In this document: positions 12,779-24,697 of the stretch, in pieces
How the letters are laid out: each line of letters opens with the position of its first letter
How positions within the stretch are numbered: position 1 is the first letter of the stretch
From: Gentiana macrophylla
Taxonomy: Eukaryota > Streptophyta > Magnoliopsida > Gentianales > Gentianaceae
Direction: 5' to 3'
DNA: 64,000 nucleotides
Assembly: GCA_026214975.1 (NCBI GenBank)
Contig: JAOBSW010001210.1
Location: 55,230-119,229 of the forward strand
Translations under genes and position numbers: made by a program
Notes under the pieces: model-generated
What the model saw: only the letters and a program-made list of their open reading frames with translations
Told to the model about the DNA's origin: nothing
Databases searched by the model: none

Positions 12779-13027
12779 TTTATTTGTGTAATATATATGT
12801 GATATATACACATGTGTAAATTGATTTATGGTAATAAAATAAAGATAGTCAATATTAGATATTGACAATATCTTGGAAATATTCAATATGAGATATTGAC
12901 AATATCCTAGATTTATTTAATATGAGATATTGTAATAAATGAGATAAATCAATCAATTATATTTTCCTTATTTTATTGGAAAAAAGGTTTTCTTCTCCTC
13001 CACAACTATTTGGGGCGCCACTTCTAC

Positions 13028-13035
13028 TATAAATA
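13028..13035 (+). promoter_or_regulatory. TATA box of the copia-like LTR
   Basis: TATAAATA in a GC-flanked context 370 bases before the LTR end; the transcription start is expected about 30 bases downstream. It fits the plus-strand direction set by the primer-binding site. Confidence 0.6.
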
Positions 13036-13404
13036 AGAGGTGGGTGTCAAGCTCTTTTCGACATCATAATTCCAAGAACTAATAGTTTTTGTGTAAAATA
13101 GAGAGCATCCTATAGAGAGTTGGAGAGAGGGGAAAAAGTCCGGTCTAGCAACCGGAGTTTTTCAATAGCAATCCATGATAGGATTCCGGCGGGCTGTTCG
13201 TGTGGACTAGCGGTAGAGGCCGAACACTTGGGCGGCTCTGTGCAGAACTACTCTCCTTAGACGATCAAAGCGTCGATCCTTTAGATCAACCAAGGTAACC
13301 ACCGTCTACTACTTGTTTGTTTATTGCTTAAACGAAGTCGGTCTTGGGTAAAAGGAAATCAAAATTTTGAATTACGCTGCGTTCCCGCGTAGATTTCCTA
13401 ACAG

Positions 13405-13416
13405 TGGTATCATAGC
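13405..13416 (+). other. Primer-binding site of the copia-like element (tRNA-Met type)
   Basis: TGGTATCATAGC differs by one base from the usual TGGTATCAGAGC complement of initiator tRNA-Met and lies two bases after the LTR end. Confidence 0.8.
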
Positions 13417-16400
13417 GATTTTCGAGCTTAAGCAATAAGCATGTTATTTTGCGTAGTTAATTTTATCGTTTTAAATCACATAATTAAAAGATGAAAGATT
13501 TTAGATTCGCAATACGATACACGAAAAGAATAAAAGAAAAAAAAAAAGGGATCGGGTGGTGCTCGGCCGACTGGCGGCGGCACCACCACCGTCCGGCGGC
13601 CGGCTGTCGGCTGGCGGCTGCTTGGCGGGTCTCTTTATTTTTTGTTTTGTGTATTTTGTGATTCAATATGGTTCATAGTTGTGATTGTTAATTTCCCTTT
13701 GTTTAGTTGTGTCATGTGGCTAACCAATGGTTCAAATAGTTTGGGCCATTGGGATGCCACATGGCATTAAAATAATAATGGCATTTCCAAACTTTGTTTG
13801 GAATAAGCTAAGCCCTTTCCAAATATTTGATTTGGGAAAAGGCTGAGCTGCAAGCCACTTCCAAAATTTTGATTTTGGAAAGTGGCCAGCCTAAACCAAA
13901 ATTATTTGGCCTTTCCAAATATTTGATTTGGAATAAGCTCAGGCCCTTTTCAAATATTTGATTTGTAAAGGCTGAGCTAGGCCACTTCCAAAATTTTGAT
14001 TTTGGAAAGTGGCGAAGCCTAAGCCAAATTTGGTTTAGGAAACCAAATGCATCCCTTTTGATTACGAATCAAAAGGAAAGAAACAAAAGAGAAATAATTT
14101 TAATTTTTTGGAATAGTTCTAATTAATTAAAATTAAAATCGGTTTAAAATTAATCGTTAATTTTATTTCGATTAAAATCATTTAATTAATTAAATGTTAA
14201 TTAGTTAATTGATTGGATAAAATTATTTAATAGATTAAATGTTAATTGATTAATTAAGACGCAAGTAGTTAAATTTTAATTTTATCTTTTTCATAAGATG
14301 TTATTGTATGGATTAGATATAGTAGATATAATATGATTATATGGACCCCGATTGATCATGGACTCGACCGATAGGATAGATGTGAATGAATTAATTTTTC
14401 TGTTGGTTTAACAATTGTCCTAGGCCGTTATGAAGAACGTGACCTAGTTTATTTTCTGCAATTATCCCATTCCCGTAAGCTCCTCCCGTGTGCGGCGGGT
14501 GTATTTATTTTATTAGATAGAATTAAATGTAACAAGAATGGAGCAGAAGATGGAGACCAAAGAAAGAAGAATAAAGATCCCATTGGAGAATGGCGCACTA
14601 AAGATCCTATTGGCGGTTGCAGCTACCCTTAGATTGTGACCTGCGGTTTCGTCAGTTTGTATTCGAAACCGCACCTAGGAAAAGTCCATGATCATACCGG
14701 TTACTTTACGCATTTATTTATTTTGTGCTTGTATTTATTTTATATGATACGATAGATGCATGACTAGGCACGATCTAGATAAATGTGTAGGATGTATGTT
14801 TATAGAGATAGACATATTTATTATGAGACCATAATTAAAAATTAATTAAGTGAATTAATTTACATAAATACTTCCACCTCAAAAGAATCAAGTTGAAATT
14901 GCCTCCCCATATTATAATGACGGTGAAGAGCCCTTGTTCGGATCCAACTCATCAGCCAAAGCAAGGGGTTGACCTACCTCGGGTATATCGTCATTATCGA
15001 GATATGATCGTATGAGATCTCACGAATATTGGGGTTATGACTTGACTAAGAATTCTCTCGCCACCACCAAAGCGGGTCGTTTGGATTTTAGAGGCAAAGG
15101 TTTGACTATTTCATAAGATGAAAATTTGTCAAAGAGTTGACTAGTCAAACAACAAGAGTCGTATATGATACGATTGACAAAGGGATGTTGTCTACCTATT
15201 AGACTATTTTCGGCCCACCAGCCAAAGCGGGGTCGCGGTAGTTTAGTGGGATCTTGTCCACTAAAGAAATTAATAATTCTTGAAAGTCAATTGGAAGTAG
15301 TTGACTAGTGGGAGCAAAATCATAAACCAAAAGACCATTTTTGATTTTTGCGTGTATAAACAACAACACTCATTTATTTTCATTTTTATGTTGTAGTTTT
15401 AGCAAACTTTATATTTATGTTTAATTCTCGATTAGTAAAACCAAATTATGACTGTTACCTTTTGAGAAACGTTCTCAAATATGGTTAAGTAATTTTAATC
15501 CTTTTAAAATGAGCAATGACACGAGATAAGGAGGCTACATATTTGATGGAGTACTCCAAGGCTTTAATTATTAATGAAAGCGGAAGCTCATGATATGATT
15601 AAATCTATTGAAATAAGTTTCAACGAATTAGTCATATATTGGATACGATCCAAGATGATCATTCAGTCATACGATGACAATTAATTCAAACGTTGGATAA
15701 CAATGACCACGTCTAATTTTGGAAAGGTTGTTTTTAAAATTGTAAGATTTAAGTATCGACTTAATTCTATCATTGCTTAAAGGTTAATTAAATAGTCAAT
15801 GTTTTGAATACGATTCAAAAGGTTAAATGAACTATTTAATAAACTTTAGATTTTCTTTATGAAAGGAAATTAAAGACATAGCTCTTGTGATCTTTCTTAA
15901 GTCTTATGAAGACTACACTAAGAAATATTTACAAATGCTTAAAGCATTAAAAAGGAATGTTAGGGCATGTGCTTAAATAGAGAACTTATTGAAGTTTCTA
16001 TTCTAGGCAAGTGAGTTGAGATAAATCTGTCTAAATTCAAAGTCAACTCTAAGATATATGATATATTACGAGTGTGATTAAATTAGAAAGGTTAATACAG
16101 ATATGGAAGGTGAAGCAAACGTTGTAACACTTACCACATTCTGGATCTAGTAAACTGATAAGGGAACTAAATAAATGTTATTATGTTCCGGTTCTTATGA
16201 AGAACATACTTTCAGTTATTTGTTAGGATTTAGTAGACATATTCAATCGTAAAGAATAAATGTTATTCCGATAAAGTTGGAAGGTCACTGAATCTAACAT
16301 ACTAGATTGATGTCACTATATAGATGATATATGTGATGGGATCTCAACTAAATATTTGTATGGTTATTATCCTTGATTTATGGTTACTCTAGCACACGAT

Positions 16401-18251
16401 CTCTATGGAAGGGAAGCGTGTAATCAAACGTCATTCTGATGATGCTGAACCATATGATTATGAATCATGTGGGTTATACGTATCTTATCCAAATAGGACT
16501 AAAATACCCTTTTAAGAAAAGGTTATGAAACCTAGAAGATTGACTAAAGCCTAAACATATTGATGTTTGTTGGCTTGTGACAATTTATACCATAAACAAT
16601 TGTTTGTCTCTCTCTTGGACTATTTTTAGAAATAGTTGAATGTACTTATTGAAGTACGACAATTCGGAAAGCCCAACAAGTTCGAGCTAGTACGAATATG
16701 AGATTGATGAGCTACTTAGGAATTAATCTTCAATTGGATTGAAGTAATTAATACCTGAAGGGTGTTTCAGAAGTCGTCTAAAAAGGAATAAGATTCTTCC
16801 CTTGAAGGATACCATATTTGGGTTACGCAATTAGATTGTGTTCCCAAAATAGAAACAACACTTTATATGATAAAGGTGTGACGCAAGCCATGCGAAGTAT
16901 CCCTTACCCGTTTCGGGATAGTGCCCTTATACTTAACCGAGTTCCAAAGATAAAGGTTGAATAAATTCCATATTAGATATGGAAGAGGATAATGTCAAAT
17001 CTATCTTAACCGATGATTTGAAGTCATAAAGGCTTGGAGCTTAGTATGACATACGCAACTTTGTGGAATGTCTTAGCTAGTACGCTGGATATTATTTACT
17101 TGTCCGCGGAGCGAAATGTTTGTCTCCAAACATGCTGTCTTCTAGAGGAAGTGTTTCTTCCAAAAGAAACAGTGGGAGTAAATTAGATCTCAAGAGAGTT
17201 TGAGAACCACAAAGATATATTCAACCAAAGGAACGTGAGCAGACGCCGCATAGCGATGAGGTGTAGAACACTGCTCAGTGCACACAAAAGTTCTGTAAGT
17301 CAGTGGATAACCTCAAGCCTGAAAAGGCTGCTGGTATATTCATCTTGAAGAATGAATATCTCACGACTTATGAAAGAATGTTTGAAAGGCAAGATTGAGA
17401 GATATGGCTATGAGCCATAATATCTGAATTAGATTCCATCAGTGACAACCAGGTTATGAACCTAGTCTGTCTTACCTAGAGGGAATGTCCCTGTAAGGCT
17501 GAGCCAGTTCTATTCAGATAATTCTTGTTATAACTTCGTATCATGGCTATATGATAGTGTTGATGACGTTGAGCAGAAAGCTCATTGTTAATAGACGGTA
17601 ACATGATATGTAAGCCCATGAGATCCACTTATGGACTCCAACAAGTTTCTCTAGACAATTTCTTTGTTTGATAATCAAAGGAGTTTGATTTAGTCAAAAG
17701 AAGGATGTGCCCAATGTGCAAGTTGGATAGTGGGAGTGTGTTACGATTTTTGAGTAAGGTATTGGATATCTCTCTCGAGAATTATCACCCCATGTCACAG
17801 TCAATTAATGTTTGGTAGTTCAAGATCTTTACGAAAGCACTTCGATTGGCAGTTCTTATTTTTTAGAAATAAGAATCTATAGTGATAGATTGAACTGCTA
17901 TTAGATTATAGTTTACCTATATAGATGTGATGCTAAAAGAAGTTTAGCATAGATCGCGACAAGGGATACTGCTAGCCTGTGTTCTCAAGATCTATCTATG
18001 TTAGGACGTTGGTCCTAAAGATGAGGTGAAAGATGATGATTATGGAAGGTTTTCTTTGCTACTGCAATGGGAACCATCATAAGAAATATGCCAGTTGTTC
18101 ATAGTCAACGAATAGTCATGAGCAAGTATGAAAGTAAATCTGGTGAATGTCAAGAATATCCTTAAACAAGTTAAGGAAGAGTTCCTAGTTTATTGAAACT
18201 TGGAATTAAATAAACGTAGATATATAGACGTATATCCTGAGTCTTACGAAG
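13417..18251 (+). other. Interior of the copia-like element, no intact gene
   Basis: No ORF of more than about 60 codons with a recognisable domain in 4.8 kb. The leader contains a GC-rich stretch (13555-13630) and a cluster of palindromes (13813-14012). Sequence around 16880-16990 distantly recalls a copia RT/RNase H boundary (MRSIPY-like), but stops are frequent and I do not claim it. The purine-rich AGTGGGAG occurs four times (about 15306, 17171, 17729, 18255). It could be a large retrotransposon derivative or a heavily decayed autonomous copy. Confidence 0.55.
13813..14012. repeat. Cluster of palindromes and a 125-base imperfect tandem repeat
   Basis: Five inverted repeats in 200 bases. 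Two identical 31-base ones (13855-13885 and 13982-14012) have arms CCACTTCCAAAAT / ATTTTGGAAAGTGG. Three related ones (13813-13842, 13908-13937, 13942-13970) are built on CCTTTCCAAATATTTGATTTGG. They lie about 400 bases after the primer-binding site, in the untranslated leader. Confidence 0.75.
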
Positions 18252-18262
18252 GCGAGTGGGAG
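18252..18262 (+). promoter_or_regulatory. Polypurine tract of the copia-like element
   Basis: GCGAGTGGGAG directly before a TGTTG, the expected start of the 3' LTR. The sequence after TGTTG belongs to a gypsy LTR instead. Confidence 0.5.
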
Positions 18263-20083
18263 TGTTGGAGGGATTTTGCATCATTAAAACAAAAGAAAAT
18301 TTATAAAACCTATACTACCATGCAAAACTACCTCCTAACCGGCCGAATACCGGGTAGTTGCTAGTAAAGTTGGATAAGTACGGGTATCGATCCTCAGGGA
18401 AAAGGGATGTTGAATCTAATCTAATTAATCCTCTCAATTGTTACTAACGAAAACAAATAAACGAAGAACTAACAAATAAACTCATAGAACAAGTAAACTA
18501 AATCTAAACTAGAACAAATAATAAAAACCTAAACTAAGGATACATGGGATCAAACTTCATACAAACCAAGTGATCTCAATCTTAGTTCATCTCATGATTT
18601 TAATTCAAATTGTGGTTTCACCTTTACACGAGACACAAACCCCTAATCTCTTAGTGAATCTGTTTTCTCAAGCTATGAATCCCTAATCTCTTAGTGAATT
18701 CAATTATCGATCTCTCCTCTTTCGAATGTTGAGATCAATATTACATACAAAACGAAGGTGTAGATTCAAGTTAACTCTCGTATTTTAGAATCTAACAACC
18801 TAGATAATTAATCGATTAATTTGTCATCATTAATGATTAAAGATCCTATCTTTCTATGGTGATCTAGTCTACGCAACTTCGGTATGTTGTAAACGTATCA
18901 ATAGCAAACTGATCTCTCGATCTAATTCACATCATAGCATCAAAATCATAGAACGATACAAAATAAATTAAAGATCATAAAAAACGAATAAGGACTGAAT
19001 AAATTAAATAAATAAACTCACGTAGTTTGGTACATGATTGAATCCATGAATCGAAAACGGAAGAAAACTACATCTAATCTAACCCCGGATCACCCGAGCA
19101 CAAGGCTCGGGTGACCGGCCTTGGAACTGATAAAAAGTGCCGCTATGCGAGGAGAATTATGGTGAAGTAATTTTATTAATTATATGATTTAGGTTTTTAA
19201 TACATGCATGTATTTATAGGTCAACTAAGGCGGCTGTTCCTTTGCTTTTTGCGGCTGAAAATAATCCTAATTTAATTAGGATTTTGCATTATGTATGTCG
19301 GCTGAATAATTCTTTTTCCAAAAAGAATTTGCATGCGGCTGTAATTAAAAAGTAAGGCGGCTGTGCATGGCGGTGGCAGACGCTCGTTTACCACAATGGA
19401 CGCTCGTCCAAGCAAAACCAGACGGAAGGTGGACGTTCGTCCAAGCACATGCTGAAGACTCTGTACATGTTTTTGCCTCTCGGACGCTTGATTCCATCAT
19501 CTTGGGCCTTGATTCAGCCTTGAACGCTAGTCGCATCTTGGAACTCTAGTTCAAAGTGATTGCTTTGCAACTCAGTCTTGAATATTCTTGCATGGAATAT
19601 TTATTGGAATAAAACTTCTAAAATCCATATCTTGAGTTGTAGACCTCCAAAAATTATGATCCGAATGTCATAAAAAAGCTCTCGGAAAACTCTACAACTT
19701 TCATTAAGGACTCTTCTTCAGAAAACGCCTTTTTGATTAGCCCGTCGTAGACACGAGTATATTTCGGGATTTTCCCAAGCTTTATTTCATCTTCATCCTC
19801 TTATATCTCTTTCTTTCCACTTTAATCTTCAATCAAACATCATTTAGACCTCTTCCATTCCACATTTGTGCACCTAAAAGATGACAAAACCGAGCAAAAC
19901 GTAAAACCATAAAAAATAGATAATAAAACCACGATATTTACTCGATTTTGCATTTTAACTATTCAAAACGTCATTTGCTCAATTAATCGATTATAAGCTC
20001 GAATTCTACTTAAAAACATCCATATATGGGGAATATTGATATAAAATATATCCTTATAAAACACTACAAATTGACCCTTAACA
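18263..20083 (-). repeat. 3' LTR of element G-B
   Basis: 1821 bases, starting TGTTGGAGGGATTTTGC and ending CCCTTAACA. It is about 300 bases longer than the G-A LTR because of extra sequence around 19130-19340 and 19560-19790. A TATA box (CTATAAATA on the minus strand) is at 19211-19219. The conserved hairpin is at 19090-19114 and variants of GGACGCTCGTCCA at 19378-19490. Confidence 0.85.
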
Positions 20084-21365
20084 ACTCCCCACACTTATCT
20101 TTTGCTCGTCCCGAGCAAAACAAAACAAAGTCAAGCTCGAGACAAATAAACATCCATACAAATATGAAGTATATTCAATAACTTAGAAGTTCACCCGTGT
20201 AAGTGTGTGCATAGCCATAATAAACTTCCATTAAGTTCCACAATTTGAAAGTTATTCAAACCAAAACTAGCCCGGTTTCCCATCTAAGTTAGAAATATTC
20301 AAAAATTATAATGTGCACTTTACAAAACATACATATCCCAAAAAGAAATAGTAGAGAATATCTAAAACATTTCGATGGACTCAGAGGATAATCCCTACAA
20401 CATATCCTTCGGTTTATCTGGGTATAAGATTAACGATAACTAAGTCCTTACTTATTCATAATAATATATTTCAATATTTTCACTTTTTTTCACACTTTTC
20501 TAACACACATCGAATAAGCTTTTGCCTCATAGCGAATAGGACATTTCAAGATAATCCCTACCTTACTCCAATCATAAGGCAGCTATAAACCTGATCGTCG
20601 TGAGCTTTGATCATCATAGTGGAATAGGACATACGTGGTACACCCTACCTCACCCAAATCATAAACGACTTCCGACACACACAATTACAATTATGTTTAC
20701 TTAGAGATTTTGGTCGGGCGGTGGAAAAGATTATTTTCAAAGAGTACAGACCATGAGCATAACACCTCAAGTAAACAATTTATTACTATTGCAAAGACTT
20801 AATCACGTTTCACTTATCACATTCAAACTTACAGATATTCACAGTATGTCATACTTTAATCCTAGAATACAAACTACTAAACTTTTCAAGAACTGTACAT
20901 AAGCAAAGAAACATGCTATAATCATCAAAAATCTCCAACTAAAATGGGGTAGGCTTTCAATATTTAGCTCATCATTTACTATGGCATGTGAAAAAGAGTG
21001 TCGGTTGAAACAACTAAAATTACTAAATATACAGAATATAGCAAAAATGATATAAACTCAAGCAAAGATATGCCTTTGTCTACTCGGGATATAACAAAAA
21101 TTTGAAAATTAAGCACTTTTCATAGAAATACTAAAAATATGAGCAAGCGAAAGTAGACACATAAATCATCTATCCCTTCCCCACATTTAGATTGCAACTT
21201 GTCCTCAAGTTATACGAAATAATAAATTAGAGAACTTAGGCGATTGGATCTTTGGCAGTGCGGAGGAACCAACAAGAACCGAGGATTGCTTGCATAGCTC
21301 TCGATGAGCTGTGGAGCATCACGGGACAACTGAATACATCTTTAAAGTGCACAATAGCTATAGAA
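18263..21365 (-). mobile_element. Partial non-autonomous gypsy element G-B (3' LTR and part of interior)
   Basis: The LTR (18263-20083), polypurine tract (20084-20096), hairpin (20100-20120) and 1.2 kb of interior are homologous to G-A at lower identity. The element is cut at about 21365, where sequence switches to Sirevirus gag; the primer-binding site and 5' LTR are absent. The interior holds two copies of a TAGGACAT motif (20536-20560, 20624-20645) also present in the Athila 3' region. It has a second hairpin CAACTTGTCCTCAAGTT (21195-21211) beside CCCCACATTTAG. No coding capacity seen. Confidence 0.8.
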
Positions 21366-22762
21366 AGTATCCTTACATTCATTTTCCAGAAATTCATGAT
21401 TCATCTCAATTTCATCAAATTTACTCATGAAATTTTGGACTAAGGCTGTTAGATCTAATGGGAGAATAGAAGATTGTGCAGTGTTAGATGTGGATGCATT
21501 TGATGAAGAGTAAGAACTAAATGTTACCTCAGTTTCATCAGATTCTTTGACCATAAGACATAGATTTGCTTTTTCATTATCTGAGCTGTCACCTTTGTCT
21601 TCCTCTAATTCTTTGGTCATGAGACATAGACATGCTTTCTCATTGTCTGAATTGTCTTCTTCATCACTATTATCTGAATCATTGTCAGATGATTCTTTAT
21701 TCTTTTCATTGCTGGATTCAGCCTTGAGTGCTTTCTTGCCTTTCTTCTTTTCAGATGCTTTGTACTTCTTATTTTCCTCATCTTTATTGTTTTCTTCGGG
21801 GCAATCAGCCTTGAAGTGACCTTTCTTGTTGTAGTTGAAGCATCTGTATTCATCATCTCTTTTCTTCATATCTTTGTTTGAGCTTGACCTCTTGTTTGAT
21901 GATGAGTTTCCTTTGAATGGCTTCTTTTTGCTAAACCTGTCAAAACGTTTAACTAATAAAGCTACCTGTTCTTTGAGCTCTAGTGTCTCTTTGTTGATAC
22001 AATCAGCAAAGTTACTTTGTTGTGGTGCTATCAGTGCACTGGCTCTTTGTGTCTCTGTCGGAGCACCATCTTCACCGTTCAATTCGAATTCATGAGCTTT
22101 TAGTTGGGACATCAGAGTCAGGGTGTCAGTGTTTGCAATATTTGTTGTTCCTCTGATTACTGATGTTATGATCTTCCATCTTTCAGGTAAGCCTCTCAAG
22201 ATCTTTAAACACACTTCTTTCTGGGGGTATGTGTGTCCTAGTTGTTGCAGTTCACTGATGATGCTTGAGAATCTGTTGTCCATTTGATCAATGGATTCAC
22301 CAGCCTTCATTTTGAAATTCTCAAATTTCTGTTTTGCAACAGATAATTTGTTTTCTTTGACTGCTTCAGATCCTTCATTTATCAGTGCCAGCTTGTCCCA
22401 TATTTCCTTTGCTGATTTGCAGTCTTTAATTCTCATGAACATGTTGCTATCCAGGGTCTTCAAGATCATATCTTTTGCAACAAAGTCTAGATTTGCTCTT
22501 CTCTTGTCATCCTTGGTCCAATCTTTCTTGGGTTTATCCACTTCTTTCCTTGAGCTGCTCCTGTGGTTATCACAGTCATGATCATGATTGGGCCATCATT
22601 AATTACATCCAGCATCTCCTCATGAGTTTCTGCAAGATGAGATAACATTCTTATTTTATATTCATCAAAATTATTAACATTGAACACAGGTATTTTTGAC
22701 ATAAGGTTTGAGGAATCCATAAGTACAGTTTTGATATATTTATGTATATAAGTAGAAGACAC
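21366..22762 (-). pseudogene. gag: Sirevirus-like gag, copy S1 (frameshifted, C-terminal truncated)
   Basis: Minus-strand gag of the copia UBN2 family. The likely start is at 22720 (MDSSNLMSKIPVFN). A frameshift near 22550 separates the first 60 residues from the 399-codon main part (22541 down). The main part contains the capsid-like region (KSAKEIWDKL, FSSIISELQQLG, LKILRGLPERW) and a single zinc knuckle near residue 245. In the knuckle the second Cys is Tyr (CFNYNKKGHFKADC), so zinc binding is probably lost. A Glu/Asp/Ser/Lys-rich tail follows. The C-terminus after about 21366 is read-through into element G-B. Gag would form the particle and package RNA. Confidence 0.85.
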
Positions 22763-22858
22763 AGATTTGAAAACTACATTGAAAATATGTGATCTCCTTG
22801 TTACTAGAAATTAGATCTGAACAGGTTCTGATACTAGGAAAACTGCTCCGATACCAAT
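22763..22858 (-). other. Leader and primer-binding site of copy S1
   Basis: The minus strand reads TTGGTATCGGAGCA (22844-22857) immediately after the LTR end, a one-base variant of the initiator tRNA-Met complement. The remaining 80 bases lead to gag. Confidence 0.8.
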
Positions 22859-24273
22859 TGTTGGTCTCAGAGAAGGGTAAAACTATAGTCAAAGGGGGGG
22901 TGAATGACTATAGTGGAGTTTCAAAAACTTCTCTTGTAATTAAAAGCTTTTGGGCAGCGGATAAGTCCCTTCTTACTAAATTATTTCAATGTGGTTTAAG
23001 CAATCAATAATATATGATATAATATAAGCAATTAAATGGATGCAGTAAGATAAATTGCAGAAAGTAAATTGACACAAGGCTTATAGTGGTTCAGGGTGGT
23101 GTAATCCATTAATCCACTCTTCTCATGTGATGATCGGAGGAATTCATTATTGTTTTCACAGATACAATAGTACGATTCTCCTTGATTTCACAAGTTTCAA
23201 AATCTATAAGACTATCACTCATTGATCGCAGCATGATTTGATGACTCAGTCTCTTTCATCGCCTCCTTGGGATCAAGTCCTTCAAATAGACTATCACAAA
23301 CACAACTCCCTCTCAGATGGCTCTGATTCAGTTGCTTAATTTATGTGAATTGAATTCACCAACTTGTTGATCAATCTCAATGCTTGATGTTTGATTTGTA
23401 GCTCTCAGTTTTGAGTTGATCACTAGAAGTTTCTTTCAGCGCAGATAGAAGACTTTTTACTTTGACAGAGTTTTTGCTCAGATTTATGATCGTCCTCTTT
23501 TTTTCTTTTTTTCTTTTTCTGTCAGTGCCTTCTATTTATAGCCTTGATTATTCTTGATTTGAATTTCCGTCCGTTGGCTATATTAATGAGGGGAATATTC
23601 CTTTATTTTATTCTTGATTCCCCCTTAATTATATTCTCCTTGATTTTAGTGATCAGATTTTTCTTCAAACCTTTACCAGGAAATCCGTCCTTGATTGATC
23701 CTCTATTAATTGTGCATTTAATGCTTGATCTTCTGTATCTTCTTCATATTTCAATAATCTGGTCGAGTGAGGTTTACTCAGCCGTTCTCCGAATGGTTAA
23801 GTAGTCCATCTGACTTTTCCGCTTAGATCTTCCTTTACCGGTTTGTCTTCACTCAGCCGAAAGTCAGTTTACTTTGCGATTCACTGTTTCCTTCATTTTT
23901 TTCAGTTCAAAGGAGAATCCTTGTACTTCACTGATCCTTGATTTGTGGGAGATCAGTGTACACCATATTTAAACATTAAGTTTCATCACTTGAAACATAA
24001 CTTAGACTTATCCAAGGTCATCACAGACTTCCTTGGTTATAAGTTAGACCATTATATCTTCATTGCTTCTCTGCTGGTGCTTGGCTGGCTTCACTCTGCG
24101 AAAGTCTGTTCTTGCTTTGCCGTCCTACCAACTAGTACAATACTTGTCTGTCTCAACTTATACAACATGTCAGACTCTAAGTAAAGACTTATACAAAGAA
24201 ATTCTAACTTATTTCAGGCTTGCTATAACAGCTAGTATGGCCATCATCAAAACATAATAAAATGTTCCTAACA
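22859..24273 (-). repeat. 5' LTR of Sirevirus-like copy S1
   Basis: 1415 bases with TG...CA ends (plus strand TGTTGGTCTC...CCTAACA). A TATA box (TATAAATA on the minus strand) is at 23533-23540. The element was inserted into an older LTR of the same family, which continues at 24274. The ORFs seen inside are short and have no domains. Confidence 0.85.
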
Positions 24274-24697
24274 GCAATGAATTAAAGTGGTGTAAAGTAA
24301 ATTGCTGAAAGTAAATAGACACAGAGGTTTATAGTGGTTCAGGGTGGTGTAATCCCTTAATGCACTCTTCTCCTGTGATGATTGGAGGAATTCACTATTG
24401 TTTTCATAGATACAATAGTATGATTTTCCTTGACTACACAAGCTTCATAATATTCTAAACTATCACTCCCTGGCTTCAAAAGCTTCAGTGACTCAGTCTC
24501 TATCACTGCTCCTTGAGAACAAATCTTTCAGCAGCTATACAAAGGTTTCAACTCCTTCTCAGATCCTCTGATTCAGTTGCCTCAGTTGATGTGAATTGGA
24601 TTCACAGACTTGTGATCAATCTCAGTGCTTGATGTGGAATTTGAGCTCTGATTTCTGAGTTGATCTCTAGATGTTTCTTTTAAGTATAGATAGAAGG
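24274..24697 (-). repeat. Fragment of an older Sirevirus LTR
   Basis: Homologous to 23017-23460 of the S1 LTR, including the stretch TTATAGTGGTTCAGGGTGG. It is bounded left by the S1 LTR end and right by the S2 LTR start, so it is the target into which at least one of them jumped. Confidence 0.8.

Larger units (their letters stand above)
11474..13403 (+). repeat. 5' LTR of the copia-like element, right part
   Basis: Continuation of the LTR begun at 5560; total LTR length about 2.0 kb. It ends TTTCCTAACA directly before a tRNA-Met primer-binding site. A TATA box TATAAATA is at 13028-13035. A region of (AT)n and TG-rich repeats lies at about 12660-12790. An open stretch at 11844-12128 has no recognisable domain and is treated as LTR sequence. 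Confidence 0.75.
5560..18262 (+). mobile_element. Copia-like LTR element, plus strand, non-autonomous or badly decayed, missing its 3' LTR
   Basis: The 5' LTR starts TGTTGAAATAG at 5560 inside S1 pol and ends CCTAACA at 13403, with a 5.8 kb gypsy element nested inside it (5642-11473). The LTR is followed at once by a primer-binding site close to the initiator tRNA-Met complement (TGGTATCATAGC, 13405-13416). The interior ends at a purine tract GCGAGTGGGAG (18252-18262) typical of copia elements. No open coding region survives in 13417-18262. The 3' LTR expected at 18263 is replaced by a gypsy LTR, so only the left target-site base set (CATAC, 5555-5559) can be seen. Confidence 0.7.
1..24273 (-). 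mobile_element. Sirevirus-like Ty1/copia LTR retrotransposon, copy S1 (interrupted, 3' end outside window)
   Basis: Minus-strand element read from right to left: 5' LTR (22859-24273), primer-binding site (22844-22857), gag (22762-21366), pol (5559-3210), then a third ORF (2740 to the left edge). Its 3' LTR lies beyond base 1. Gag and pol are separated by about 15.8 kb of younger insertions (5560-21365), and about 1.6 kb of gag end, protease and upstream sequence is missing at that break. Assignment to the Sirevirus lineage rests on the pol order (GAG-pre-integrase, integrase, RT, RNase H), the extra ORF after pol, and LTR ends like those of copy S2, which keeps the diagnostic Sirevirus polypurine tract. 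The join of the two halves into one element is inferred from orientation and content. Confidence 0.75.

Noticed and set aside
13484..13666. 60-codon minus-strand ORF in the GC-rich leader
   Set aside because: Low-complexity sequence opposite to the element's direction, no domain.
19345..19549. Overlapping 60-codon ORFs on both strands
   Set aside because: Open only because of the GGACGCTCGTCCA repeats in the G-B LTR.
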